From assembly GCF_002741105.1 (NCBI RefSeq), contig NZ_NIQU01000004.1, positions 372,061 through 436,060 on the forward strand: a DNA stretch of 64,000 bases, in the 5' to 3' direction. Shown one piece after another: positions 17,538 to 25,672 of the stretch (the first letter of the stretch is position 1; every line of letters begins with the position of its first letter). Below the pieces are notes generated by a model, which saw nothing but the letters and a program-made list of their open reading frames with translations, did not search any database and was not told the DNA's origin. The position numbers and the translations under genes are program-made. Origin of the DNA: Pseudomonas sediminis (GTDB lineage: Bacteria > Pseudomonadota > Gammaproteobacteria > Pseudomonadales > Pseudomonadaceae).

Positions 17538-18143
17538 ATGCCGTCGATCTACCAGCTCAAACCGGCTTTCCAGAACCTGCTGCGCCCCGGCGTCGAACGC
17601 CTGCATGCTCGTGGCGTCACCGCCAACCAGGTAACCCTGACCGCGGCCGTGGTCTCCGTACTGCTCGGCGCCCTGCTCGCTGCATTCAGCCACATCACCT
17701 GGCTGTTCGCCCTGATCCCCCTGTGGATGCTGCTGCGCATGGCCTTGAATGCCGTCGACGGCATGCTCGCGCGTGAATTCGGTCAGCAGTCGAAACTTGG
17801 CGCCTACCTCAACGAACTCTGTGACGTGGTCGCCGACAGTGCCCTGTATCTGCCCTTCGCCTTGCTGGCAGGCGTCTCGCCACTGCTGGTGATCGTTGTG
17901 GTGCTGCTGGCGGTGATCAGCGAATACGCCGGCGTACTCGGGCCCATGGTCGGCGCCTCCCGGCGCTACGACGGGCCGATGGGCAAGAGCGACCGCGCCC
18001 TCTGCTTCGGCGTGATCGGCGCTGGCGTCGCCACGGGCCTGCTGCCAGCCTTGTGGATCAATCTGCTGCTGGGCCTGATCCTCGCCCTGCTGCTCTACAC
18101 CCTCTACAACCGCGTTCGCCATGGCCTGGCCGAAGTGGCCTGA
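17538..18143 (+). CDS. CDP-alcohol phosphatidyltransferase (YnbA-like)
   Basis: About 201 residues with several membrane helices and the CDP-alcohol transferase signature in variant form: VDGMLAREFGQQSKLGAYLN followed by ELCDVVAD, where the first aspartate after glycine is replaced by asparagine. The family joins CDP-diacylglycerol to an alcohol. The ATG at 17538 (MPSIYQLKPAF) is preferred to an upstream in-frame ATG at 17427 whose extension looks non-coding. It is the first gene of a six-gene lipid operon, and its natural alcohol is not evident. Confidence 0.85.
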   Translation: MPSIYQLKPAFQNLLRPGVERLHARGVTANQVTLTAAVVSVLLGALLAAFSHITWLFALIPLWMLLRMALNAVDGMLAREFGQQSKLGAYLNELCDVVADSALYLPFALLAGVSPLLVIVVVLLAVISEYAGVLGPMVGASRRYDGPMGKSDRALCFGVIGAGVATGLLPALWINLLLGLILALLLYTLYNRVRHGLAEVA

Positions 18144-18169
18144 GCTGTCCTAAGGAATAAGGAGATTCC

Positions 18170-19924
18170 ATGCGCCCCGTACAACTGCACACGTTCAGTA
18201 CCCATGACGGCGTCGAGCTGAGCTACCGCCACTGGCCGGCGACTGCCCTCGCCGATGGTCCGCGCCAGGCCGTGGTGCTTTTTCATCGCGGGCATGAACA
18301 CGGCGGGCGCATGGCCCACCTGGTGGACGAACTGGATCTGCCGCACTGCGACTTCTTCGCCTGGGATGCCCGTGGTCATGGCCTGTCGCCCGGTGCACGC
18401 GGCGACAGCCCGAGCTTCGCCACCAGCGTGCGTGACGTGCAGACCTTCATCGAGCACATCGGCAGCCAGCACGCCATCGCCGAAGAAGATCTGGCGGTGG
18501 TGGCGCAGAGCGTCGGCGCGGTGATCATCTCCACCTGGGCCCACGACTACGCACCCAAGGTGCGCTGCCTGGTGCTCGCCTCGCCGGCGTTCAAGGTCAA
18601 GCTCTATGTGCCCTTCGCACGCCCCGGTTTGAAGCTGATGCACGCCTGGCGCGGCAACTTCTTCGTCAACAGTTACGTCAAGGCGAGGTTCCTCAGCCAC
18701 GATCCCGAGCGTGTCGCCTCCTTCGAGAACGACTCGCTGATCGCCCGGCCGATCTCGGTGACCATGCTGCTCGGCCTGTACGAAGCCGCTGATCGCATCG
18801 TCGCCGACGCCCAGGCGATCCAGGTGCCGACCCAGCTACTGATCTCCGGCGCCGACTTCGTAGTCCACCGCAAACCGCAGGAAGACTTCTTCGAGCGCCT
18901 TGGCAGCCTGCGCAAGGAAAAGCACCTGTTGCCGGGCTTCTTCCACGACACCCTGGGTGAACGTGACCGCGCCCACGCACTGAGCCGCGCGCGGCGCTTT
19001 ATCCTGCGCAACTTCGAGGAGCCGGTCACTCGTCCCTCGCTGCTCGATGCCGACCGCCTGGGAGCCACCTGCGCCGAAGCCGAAGAGCTGGCCGCACCAC
19101 TGCCGAATAACTCGCTGCGCGATCTCTACTGGCGCGCCACCCGTGCCAGCATGCGCCTGGGCAGCACGCTGTCGGCCGGGGTAAAGCTTGGCTTCGACAC
19201 CGGCTTCGATTCCGGCAGCACCCTCGATTACGTCTACCGCAACCAGCCCACCGGCAAGGGCGCGCTGGGCCGCCTTATCGACCAGAACTACCTGGACTCC
19301 ATCGGCTGGCGCGGCATTCGTCAGCGCAAACTGCATGCCGAAGAGCTGCTGCGCCTGGCCATGAGCAAACTGCGTGAAGCGAACAGGGCGGTGCGTATCG
19401 TCGATATTGCCGCCGGCCATGGCCGCTACATCCTCGAATCGCTGGAAGGCCAGGAACAGCGTCCCGACGCGATCCTGCTGCGCGACTACAGCGACATCAA
19501 CGTGCGTGACGGCAATGCGCTGATCCAGCAGAAGGGCCTGGGCGATATCGCCCGCTTCGTCAAAGGCGATGCCTTCGACCGTGACGATCTCGCCGCGCTA
19601 GATCCCAAGCCGACCCTGGCGGTGGTCTCCGGCCTGTATGAACTGTTCGGCAGCAACCAGATGGTCAGTGATTCGCTGGCCGGCCTGGCAGCGGCGGTCG
19701 AGGAGGGCGGTTACCTGGTCTACACCGGCCAGCCCTGGCACCCGCAACTGGAGCTGATCGCCCGTGCTCTGACCAGCCACCGCGATGGCCAGGCCTGGGT
19801 CATGCGCCGGCGTAGCCAGGCAGAGATGGATCAGTTGGTCGAGGCCGCAGGCTTTCGCAAGGTGGCCCAGCGCATCGACCAATGGGGCATCTTCAGCGTG
19901 TCCCTGGCGCAACGGGTGAAGTGA
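18170..19924 (+). CDS. Fusion of alpha/beta hydrolase and SAM-dependent methyltransferase (YnbC-like)
   Basis: 584 residues in two parts. Residues 1-300 are a monoacylglycerol-lipase-like hydrolase (FHRGHEHGGRMAHLVDEL; nucleophile elbow AQSVGA; histidine in PGFFHDTLGE). Residues about 360-584 are a class I methyltransferase (VDIAAGHGRYILE as the SAM loop; YLVYTGQPWHPQLELIARAL). The same domain pair occurs in E. coli YnbC. It may hydrolyse and methylate a lipid or its head group. The stop overlaps the next start by one base (TGATG). Confidence 0.85.
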   Translation: MRPVQLHTFSTHDGVELSYRHWPATALADGPRQAVVLFHRGHEHGGRMAHLVDELDLPHCDFFAWDARGHGLSPGARGDSPSFATSVRDVQTFIEHIGSQHAIAEEDLAVVAQSVGAVIISTWAHDYAPKVRCLVLASPAFKVKLYVPFARPGLKLMHAWRGNFFVNSYVKARFLSHDPERVASFENDSLIARPISVTMLLGLYEAADRIVADAQAIQVPTQLLISGADFVVHRKPQEDFFERLGSLRKEKHLLPGFFHDTLGERDRAHALSRARRFILRNFEEPVTRPSLLDADRLGATCAEAEELAAPLPNNSLRDLYWRATRASMRLGSTLSAGVKLGFDTGFDSGSTLDYVYRNQPTGKGALGRLIDQNYLDSIGWRGIRQRKLHAEELLRLAMSKLREANRAVRIVDIAAGHGRYILESLEGQEQRPDAILLRDYSDINVRDGNALIQQKGLGDIARFVKGDAFDRDDLAALDPKPTLAVVSGLYELFGSNQMVSDSLAGLAAAVEEGGYLVYTGQPWHPQLELIARALTSHRDGQAWVMRRRSQAEMDQLVEAAGFRKVAQRIDQWGIFSVSLAQRVK

Positions 19925-21261
19925 TGGACAGCGCGCGCGAACAGGGATTGTGGAAGCGCGGCGTACTCTGGCTGCTGGTGCTTGGCCCGCTGTTCTTCGC
20001 CAGCTACGGCTTCGCCAACTGGTTCACCGGGCAGCGCGCTGATGTCGGCAGCCTGGTCTTCACCTGGGAACCGCAGATCCCGCTGTGGCCCTGGACCATC
20101 GTGCCGTACTGGTCGATCGACCTGCTATACGGTCTGTCCTTCCTGCTGCCAGCCTGCCGCCGCGAGATGGATCGCCATGCCCTGCGCCTGCTCGCCGCGC
20201 AGGTCATCTGCGTCGCCTGCTTCCTGCTCTGGCCGCTGCGCTTTACCTTCGAGCGGCCGCCACTGGATGGCACTTTCGGCCTGATGTTCGACGTGCTGAT
20301 GGGCTTCGACAAACCCTTCAACCAGGCGCCCTCGCTGCATATCACCCTGCTGGTGATCATCTGGGCGATGTTCGCCAATCACACCCGCGGGCTGTTCTGG
20401 CGCAGCCTGCTGCACGGGTGGATGGCGCTGATCGGCATCTCGGTGCTGACCACCTGGCAACACCACTTCATCGACGTGCCCACCGGGGCGCTGGCCGGCT
20501 TCTTCTGCCTGTGGCTGCTACCGCTCCAGGGCGATACGCCGCTGAAGCAGATACGCCTGGCCAGCGATCCGCGCTGTTGGCGCCTGGCACTGCGCTACGG
20601 GCTTGGCGCAACGCTATGCGCCGTGCTGGCCGTCAAGCTGGGCGGCGCCTGGCTGTGGCTGTTCTGGCCGGCGGTTGCCCTGGCGATGGTCGCGCTCAAC
20701 TACCTGCTATTTGGCGCTGTCGGCTTCCAGAAGCAAGCCGACGGCTGCCTCAGTCCGGCCGCCACAGTATTGCTCGCACCCTATCTGCTCGGTGCCTGGA
20801 TCAACTCGCGGCTGTGGACCTATCGCCGGCCAAAGCCCAGCCAGGTGTTCGAGGGCATCCATCTTGGCCGACTCCCTGCGCCGCACGATCTCGAAGGGTT
20901 TGCCAGCCTGGTTGACCTCTGCGCCGAACTGCCGCTGCAACGCACGCCGCCAGCCTATTACAGCCTGCCGTCGCTGGACCTGGTGGCGCCCGATGCGCTG
21001 ACCTGCCAACGCGCCGCCGAGGCCATCGAACGCCTGCGCCATAACGGCCCGCTGCTGGTGTGCTGCGCCCTGGGTTATTCGCGCAGTGCCACTGCCGTCG
21101 CCGCCTGGCTGCTGCACAGTGGCCGCTGCCAAAACGTCGAGGCCGCCGTAGAACTGATTCGCCAGGCTCGGCCACAGGTCGTGCTCGGCCCGCAGCATCT
21201 GGCCGCGCTGCAATCCATGGTCGATGCACAACCGGGGCTGGAGGTCGCTCATGCAGGCTGA
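19924..21261 (+). CDS. Fusion of PAP2 phosphatase and dual-specificity phosphatase (YnbD-like)
   Basis: 445 residues. The N-terminal membrane part has PAP2-type motifs (PSLHITLL; HHFIDVPTGALAGF), suggesting lipid-phosphate phosphatase activity. The C-terminal domain carries the cysteine phosphatase loop CALGYSRSA (CX5R) at about residue 380. Such a double phosphatase suggests dephosphorylation of a phosphatidyl-polyol phosphate, but the substrate is unknown. ATG 19924 overlaps the previous stop, and its own stop overlaps the next gene by 11 bp. Confidence 0.83.
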   Translation: MDSAREQGLWKRGVLWLLVLGPLFFASYGFANWFTGQRADVGSLVFTWEPQIPLWPWTIVPYWSIDLLYGLSFLLPACRREMDRHALRLLAAQVICVACFLLWPLRFTFERPPLDGTFGLMFDVLMGFDKPFNQAPSLHITLLVIIWAMFANHTRGLFWRSLLHGWMALIGISVLTTWQHHFIDVPTGALAGFFCLWLLPLQGDTPLKQIRLASDPRCWRLALRYGLGATLCAVLAVKLGGAWLWLFWPAVALAMVALNYLLFGAVGFQKQADGCLSPAATVLLAPYLLGAWINSRLWTYRRPKPSQVFEGIHLGRLPAPHDLEGFASLVDLCAELPLQRTPPAYYSLPSLDLVAPDALTCQRAAEAIERLRHNGPLLVCCALGYSRSATAVAAWLLHSGRCQNVEAAVELIRQARPQVVLGPQHLAALQSMVDAQPGLEVAHAG

Positions 21262-21685
21262 TCTGCTGCTGGTCGCGGCACTGTTGCGACGTGGGCGCAG
21301 CCTCGATCATTGCTCCAGCGCGCTGAGTCTGGTCGCCGTGGTCTTTGGCCTGGCGCCTTGGCTGGCCCCCCCGCCAAGCCTGATCCTGGCGCTGCTCTGT
21401 GCCGCGCTGCTGATCGCCGGCCTGGCCGAAAAATACTGGGCGCTGCGCGTGGCGCTGGATGCCGAGCTGTTCCAACGCCTGGCTGAAGCCGGCGAACAGC
21501 TCGACAGCCAGACTCGTGCGCTGGATCAGGCCCTACAGAATCTGGGCCTGCAGAATGCGCAGCAGGCTGGTCGCACCTGGAGCCTTCGCTCTCAGGGCGC
21601 ACTCGGCCTGCTGCGCAAACAGGCGCTGTGTCTGCTGCTACAGATCGTCATCGTCGTACTCGGGTTCTTCATCGTTTTCGCTTAA
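21251..21685 (+). CDS. Small membrane protein of the lipid operon (PA2538-like), unknown function
   Basis: 144 residues beginning MQADLLLVAALLRRG. Two hydrophobic stretches near residues 23-55, a helical and probably coiled-coil middle part (LFQRLAEAGEQLDSQTRALD) and a C-terminal transmembrane helix (LCLLLQIVIVVLGFFIVFA). I know no function. Its conserved position between the phosphatase and acyltransferase genes suggests a scaffold or accessory role in the pathway. The 11-bp overlap with the previous gene implies coupling. Confidence 0.72.
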   Translation: MQADLLLVAALLRRGRSLDHCSSALSLVAVVFGLAPWLAPPPSLILALLCAALLIAGLAEKYWALRVALDAELFQRLAEAGEQLDSQTRALDQALQNLGLQNAQQAGRTWSLRSQGALGLLRKQALCLLLQIVIVVLGFFIVFA

Positions 21686-21694
21686 GGAGTCGCC

Positions 21695-22318
21695 ATGCTC
21701 GCTGCATTGACCGCTTTCGCCATCACCTCGGCAGCTCGTCTGCTGACCGGCGCACGAGCCCTGTGGCTCGGCAGCACCGCGCAGGCGACGCAACGTCTGT
21801 ACTACGCCAACCACAGCAGCCATGGCGATTTCGTCCTGCTCTGGGCCTCACTGCCACCGGAGCTGCGCAAGCGCACCCGGCCGGTAGCCGGCGCCGACTA
21901 CTGGCAAAAGCCGGGGGTGCGCAGCTTTCTGATCAACAAGGTGTTCAACGGTGTGCTGGTTGACCGCGAGCGCAAGGAGGAAGGGGTCAACCCGCTGCAG
22001 GCGATGCTCGATGCGCTGGATGGCGGCGACTCGCTGATCATCTTCCCCGAGGGGACGCGCAACCTCGGCGACGAGCCGTTGCTGCCGTTCAAGAGCGGCC
22101 TTTATCACCTGGCTCAGGCGCGGCCGGACGTGGAGCTGGTGCCGGTGTGGATCGCCAATCTCAACCGAGTGATGCCCAAGGGCAGGGCGCTACCGCTGCC
22201 GCTGCTGTGCACCCTGAGCTTCGGTGCGGCACTGGAGCCCATCGAGGGGGAGGGCAAAGATGCCTTCCTGGAACGCGCGCGTAACGCCCTGCTGGCACTG
22301 GCACCCGAGGAGGCCTGA
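21695..22318 (+). CDS. 1-acyl-glycerol-3-phosphate acyltransferase family protein (PA2537-like)
   Basis: 207 residues with NHSSHGDFVL (HX4D) and FPEGTRNLGDEPLLPFKSG, the two diagnostic acyltransferase blocks. It starts 9 bp after the preceding gene with AGGAG upstream. It would make phosphatidic acid, the substrate of the CdsA-like enzyme encoded next, giving the operon its own supply. Confidence 0.87.
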   Translation: MLAALTAFAITSAARLLTGARALWLGSTAQATQRLYYANHSSHGDFVLLWASLPPELRKRTRPVAGADYWQKPGVRSFLINKVFNGVLVDRERKEEGVNPLQAMLDALDGGDSLIIFPEGTRNLGDEPLLPFKSGLYHLAQARPDVELVPVWIANLNRVMPKGRALPLPLLCTLSFGAALEPIEGEGKDAFLERARNALLALAPEEA

Positions 22319-22319
22319 G

Positions 22320-23252
22320 ATGGATAACAACACTTTGCTGCTGTTCGCCGGTATCGGTGCCCTGCTGTTGCTGGCCAGCCTGGTCGGCTTCGTCCTCAAG
22401 CGGCGCAGTGGCGATCAGCCCAACCCGGTGATCGACAACCTCAACGCGCGGATCAACGCCTGGTGGGTGATGGTGCTGGTAATCGGCATCGCCTTCCTGT
22501 TCGGCAACGTCGGCGTCGTCGTGCTGTTCTACTTCGTGTCGTTCTATGCGCTGCGCGAGTTCATGACGCTGACGCCGACCCGGCGCAGCGACTACCCGGC
22601 ATTGGTAGCCGCCTTCTACTTCGCCCTGCCGATGCAATACCTGCTGATCGCCCTGGGCTGGTACGGCCTGTTTGCCATCTTCATCCCGGTCTACCTGTTC
22701 CTGCTGCTGCCGATCCTCGCCTCGCTGGGCGGCGACACCACGCGCTATCTGGAGCGCGCGGCCAAGGTGCAGTGGGGGTTGATGATCGCCGTGTACTGCA
22801 TCTCTTCGGTACCAGCGCTGCTGACCCTGGACATCCCCGGCTACGAGGGGCGCAACCTGCTGCTGATCGCCTGGCTGATCATTGTCGTGCAGCTCTCCGA
22901 TGTGCTGCAGTACGTCTGCGGCAAGCTGGCCGGCAAACACAAGATCGCGCCGAATCTCTCTCCGTCGAAAACCGTGGAAGGCTTTATCGGTGGCGTAGCC
23001 CTGGCCACGCTGATCGGCGCCATGCTGTGCTGGATCACGCCGTTCGCCTTCTGGCAGGCCGCACTGTTCGCCCTGCTGGTGTGCATCCTCGGCTTCGCCG
23101 GCGGTCTGGTGATGTCGGCGATCAAGCGCGACCGCGGCGTGAAAGACTGGGGCCACATGATCGAAGGCCACGGCGGCATGCTCGACCGCCTCGACTCGGT
23201 ATGTTTCGCCGCACCGGTGTTCTTCCATATGGTGCGCTACTGGTGGGCCTGA
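22320..23252 (+). CDS. CdsA-like phosphatidate cytidylyltransferase (YnbB-like)
   Basis: 310 residues, polytopic, with the CDS signature at the C-terminus (RGVKDWGHMIEGHGGMLDRL) and the upstream SPSKTVEGFIGG block. It would convert phosphatidic acid and CTP to CDP-diacylglycerol. It is not linked to uppS/dxr as the housekeeping cdsA normally is, so it is likely a second copy dedicated to this operon. The start at 22320 is one base after the preceding stop; an earlier in-frame ATG at 22224 lies inside the acyltransferase gene. Confidence 0.87.
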   Translation: MDNNTLLLFAGIGALLLLASLVGFVLKRRSGDQPNPVIDNLNARINAWWVMVLVIGIAFLFGNVGVVVLFYFVSFYALREFMTLTPTRRSDYPALVAAFYFALPMQYLLIALGWYGLFAIFIPVYLFLLLPILASLGGDTTRYLERAAKVQWGLMIAVYCISSVPALLTLDIPGYEGRNLLLIAWLIIVVQLSDVLQYVCGKLAGKHKIAPNLSPSKTVEGFIGGVALATLIGAMLCWITPFAFWQAALFALLVCILGFAGGLVMSAIKRDRGVKDWGHMIEGHGGMLDRLDSVCFAAPVFFHMVRYWWA

Positions 23253-23320
23253 TCGAACACGAGCAATGTGACAGGGGATTGCACTAGAGTTAAGTAACCC
23301 CCTAGAACCAGAAGGCCGAT

Positions 23321-24472
23321 ATGGTCGCCCACACCCAGACACTGTTCGGAGCCGTCGCGCTGGTCGCCGTGATCATGGGCAGCTGTCTGATCCTGGTTGG
23401 CCAATTGCGTCATCGCGACGGCATGCTCACCACTGGGCTGGGCATGCTCTCCCATGCGCTGGCCTACATCGGCTTTACCCTGTTCGGGCTGGCCTCGATG
23501 TGGCTGACCTATGTGCTGGCCAACACCTTGCTGTCCACCGCGCTGGCGTTCTACACCGTCAGCCTGCCGCTGATCCATGGCCGCCGCCCGCCATGGCGGC
23601 TGGCCTTCGCTTTCCCGCTGCTATTGGGCGCTTTGCTCAGCCTGCTGATCCACACCGAAGAACCCCGCCAATTGGTGGCCTGCCTGCTGCTGTTCACTCA
23701 ATGCCTGGTGATCCTACGTTTGAGCCTTCTCCATGCCGTGCAGGGTGGGCGCGCCCATCGCATCCTGATGATAGGTGCAGGCATCAGCCTGTTCGGCCTA
23801 GGCATTCGTGTGGTGGTCATCCTCAGCGGTGCGCCGGCGGAGATGCACTACGACGTCAGCAACCTGAAGCAGACGGTATCGGTCGCCCTCGGCGCCGCCA
23901 CCATCATCATGTTCTCCTTCGGCCTGGTACTGCTGTCGCGCGAGCGCATCGAGTCGGAGCTGCGTCAGACCGCTCTGCGCGACACGCTTACCCGGCTGCC
24001 CAATCGCCTGGCGATAATCGAACGACTCACCGACGAGCTGGAGCGCGCCCGCCGCCAACACACCCCGCTGTCCATCGCCATGCTCGATCTGGATCACTTC
24101 AAACAGATCAACGACAGCCACGGCCATCTGGTCGGCGATGACGTGCTCAGGCATTGCGCGGACCATCTTCAGCAGCGCCTGCGGCGTAACGACAGCATCG
24201 GCCGCTATGGTGGTGAGGAATTCCTGCTGATCCTGCCCGGCACCGACGCCAATGGCGCGCTGGAGCTGGTCGATCAGCTACGCCAATCCCTGACCCAGCA
24301 CCCGGCGCAGATTGACAGCAAGACCATTGCCCTGAGCTTTAGCGCCGGTGTTTACGGCAGCAGCAACTCCATCGCCGAGGACATCACCGGCATGCTACTC
24401 AAGGCCGACACCGCGCTCTATCGCGCCAAGCACGCTGGGCGTAATACACAGGTCCTGGCGACGGCGGACTGA
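23321..24472 (+). CDS. Membrane-bound GGDEF diguanylate cyclase
   Basis: 383 residues. The first ~210 form about six to seven transmembrane helices without a recognised sensor domain. The C-terminal GGDEF domain (residues ~220-383) has an intact active site RYGGEEFLLILPG, the metal-binding LDLDHFKQINDSHGH, and an RRND inhibitory site (RxxD) five residues before GGEEF. It should synthesise c-di-GMP and be product-inhibited. It starts 68 bp after the lipid operon and may have its own promoter. Confidence 0.88.
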   Translation: MVAHTQTLFGAVALVAVIMGSCLILVGQLRHRDGMLTTGLGMLSHALAYIGFTLFGLASMWLTYVLANTLLSTALAFYTVSLPLIHGRRPPWRLAFAFPLLLGALLSLLIHTEEPRQLVACLLLFTQCLVILRLSLLHAVQGGRAHRILMIGAGISLFGLGIRVVVILSGAPAEMHYDVSNLKQTVSVALGAATIIMFSFGLVLLSRERIESELRQTALRDTLTRLPNRLAIIERLTDELERARRQHTPLSIAMLDLDHFKQINDSHGHLVGDDVLRHCADHLQQRLRRNDSIGRYGGEEFLLILPGTDANGALELVDQLRQSLTQHPAQIDSKTIALSFSAGVYGSSNSIAEDITGMLLKADTALYRAKHAGRNTQVLATAD

Positions 24473-24555
24473 CAGGAGGGGCTCGGATTTACGGGCAGAC
24501 CTGTGTCATGCCTGGCTACCAGCGTTCAGCGTCGCCTGACTTTCCTGCAGGCAAC

Positions 24556-24581
24556 AAAAAACCCGCCGAAGCGGGTTTTTT
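24556..24581. terminator. Bidirectional Rho-independent terminator
   Basis: AAAAAACCCGC-CGAA-GCGGGTTTTTT has A- and T-runs on both sides, so it can end transcription of the diguanylate cyclase gene from the left and of the minus-strand RNA or genes from the right. Confidence 0.9.
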
Positions 24582-24774
24582 AAGACCTTCCGACATCCTG
24601 TCGTTTGCCGTCCTGGCGCGGTCTGTCTTCCATGACTCGGGACATCCAGTTCCCGGTAGGTGTGTATAGATTAACCAGCCCACGGAAGCGACGGGAGAAG
24701 TCCGTTGCGCTTCGGCGTGTAAGCCTTTTGCCATAGCGATAATCGCAAAAGACCATGACTTGAGCCTGACGCTA
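24556..24774 (-). ncRNA. Candidate Rsm (CsrA/RsmA-titrating) small RNA or structured 3' UTR
   Basis: On the minus strand three hairpins each present GGA in the loop: CGGGA-ACTGGATG-TCCCG (24655-24638), GCC-AGGAC-GGC (24617-24607) and CGACA-GGA-TGTCG (24603-24591). Extra GGA triplets occur nearby, and the series ends in a strong terminator. This is the architecture of RsmX/Y/Z RNAs. The 5' end is not defined; the region could also be the 3' UTR of the small gene that ends at 24775. A 93-codon reading frame through it (from 24797) shows no protein-like features. Confidence 0.4.
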
Positions 24775-25134
24775 TTACTCGTCCACAAACACGCCACACA
24801 GATCGACCACGAAGCGCGCAGGTTGCGATTCGCCTGCAGCTACGACGATGAGTACCGAGTGGTTGTCGTCTCGACCAGTAACGCGCTGCACGTAGAGCGC
24901 AAGGTTTCCTTGCTTGTACGCGGGCGTTTCGCCTAGAAAATCCAGATGCTTTCTTGCGCCAGGAATCAGACCTACCAGCGCATCGGCCTGCCGTTCACCC
25001 AGTTCCCATAAATACTGGACCTGCCGATTGTCGAAGTGCACTGGTCCAAAATCTGGCGTATCCAATATTGAACTGAACACGTAGAAATCGCTTTCAACGC
25101 CATCGAATAGTTGTTTTTTAACAGGATTACTCAT
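24775..25134 (-). CDS. Hypothetical protein, possible orphan Rhs-associated immunity protein
   Basis: 119 residues, soluble, no signal peptide: MSNPVKKQLFDGVESD...VVDLCGVFVDE. I do not recognise the family. It is the last of three small minus-strand genes trailing an Rhs 3' remnant. A spacer resembling the one before the neighbouring gene precedes it, which suggests a former immunity gene of a toxin cassette. An AAGGA-type ribosome-binding site is upstream. Confidence 0.6.
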   Translation of the reverse strand: MSNPVKKQLFDGVESDFYVFSSILDTPDFGPVHFDNRQVQYLWELGERQADALVGLIPGARKHLDFLGETPAYKQGNLALYVQRVTGRDDNHSVLIVVAAGESQPARFVVDLCGVFVDE

Positions 25135-25149
25135 GATTCCTTAATAAAA

Positions 25150-25215
25150 ACGCAGACAGATTTATTTACCCACAACAGGTGTGAAGAAATTAAATCTGCC
25201 CCCTTTCCCATTTTT
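25150..25215 (-). repeat. Rhs-tail-like spacer, copy 2
   Basis: On the minus strand it contains AATGGGAAAGGGGGCAG, about 30 bp, then GTAAATAAATCTGTC. In one frame it reads KGGRFNFFTPVVGK then a stop, resembling the end of the Rhs protein (IKIITPVNKF). The second copy is at 25544-25620. Confidence 0.45.
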
Positions 25216-25223
25216 ACTCTTCG

Positions 25224-25505
25224 CTAGGGCATGCGCATTAGCGCGGTCTTTAGACGCTTCAGCAAGATCGGATCGGTGAGACACGCGTCAGGACGTAGGC
25301 CATCAAGCGCCGGCACCTGCTGCTCGACATACCATAGCCCTTCTTCTAGGCCCCTTTTCCCATAGATGACCACCGCGATGTCATCATGACCATCAAGGCG
25401 CTGGGCTAGGACGCTAGCCTTGGCATCGTTGTAATCCTCTCGGTAGAGGTCAACATAGTTGTGCCAGGTCTCGTCGCCAGGATAATCGTGCTCCAGTAGC
25501 TCCAT
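25224..25505 (-). CDS. Hypothetical acidic protein, possible orphan immunity protein
   Basis: 93 residues starting MELLEHDYPGDETWHNYVDLYREDYNDAKASVLAQRL and ending LKRLKTALMRMP. The start at 25505 has CGGAG 8 bases upstream. A longer in-frame reading from 25616 would run through a spacer encoding GPVNKSLCPP, which looks like a leftover toxin tail rather than part of this protein. The acidic, small, soluble character fits immunity proteins, but no family is recognised. Confidence 0.55.
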   Translation of the reverse strand: MELLEHDYPGDETWHNYVDLYREDYNDAKASVLAQRLDGHDDIAVVIYGKRGLEEGLWYVEQQVPALDGLRPDACLTDPILLKRLKTALMRMP

Positions 25506-25543
25506 TAGAAGGCTCCGAAGGAAATGAGGTTGGTACCAGGGTG

Positions 25544-25620
25544 GACAAAGGGATTTATTTACTGGCCCGCACCACCAGTGGCCGACAATAACCCTGCCCC
25601 ACTTTTCCTTTTCCAAATTT
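25544..25620 (-). repeat. Rhs-tail-like spacer, copy 1
   Basis: Minus strand: TTGGAAAAGGAAAAGTGGGG, then GTAAATAAATC about 40 bp later, encoding GHWWCGPVNKSLCPP in one frame. The GTAAATAAAT string also forms the final codons of the Rhs fragment (PVNKF, around 26135-26147) and lies in copy 2 at about 25160. The three occurrences suggest duplication of a toxin 3' end during cassette exchange. Confidence 0.45.
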
Positions 25621-25672
25621 TATGGAGCTAATCGTGGTCTACTCCAGTATTCGTTGCCGCGACAAATTTTAC

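Noticed and set aside
24516..24797. Minus-strand 93-codon frame through the terminator region
   Set aside because: It crosses a strong terminator and three hairpins, and its C-terminus is just the translation of the terminator stem; structured RNA explains it better.
25506..25616. N-terminal extension of the 93-residue protein
   Set aside because: The extension encodes a toxin-tail-like spacer (GPVNKSLCPP), and a better ribosome-binding site precedes the internal ATG at 25505.
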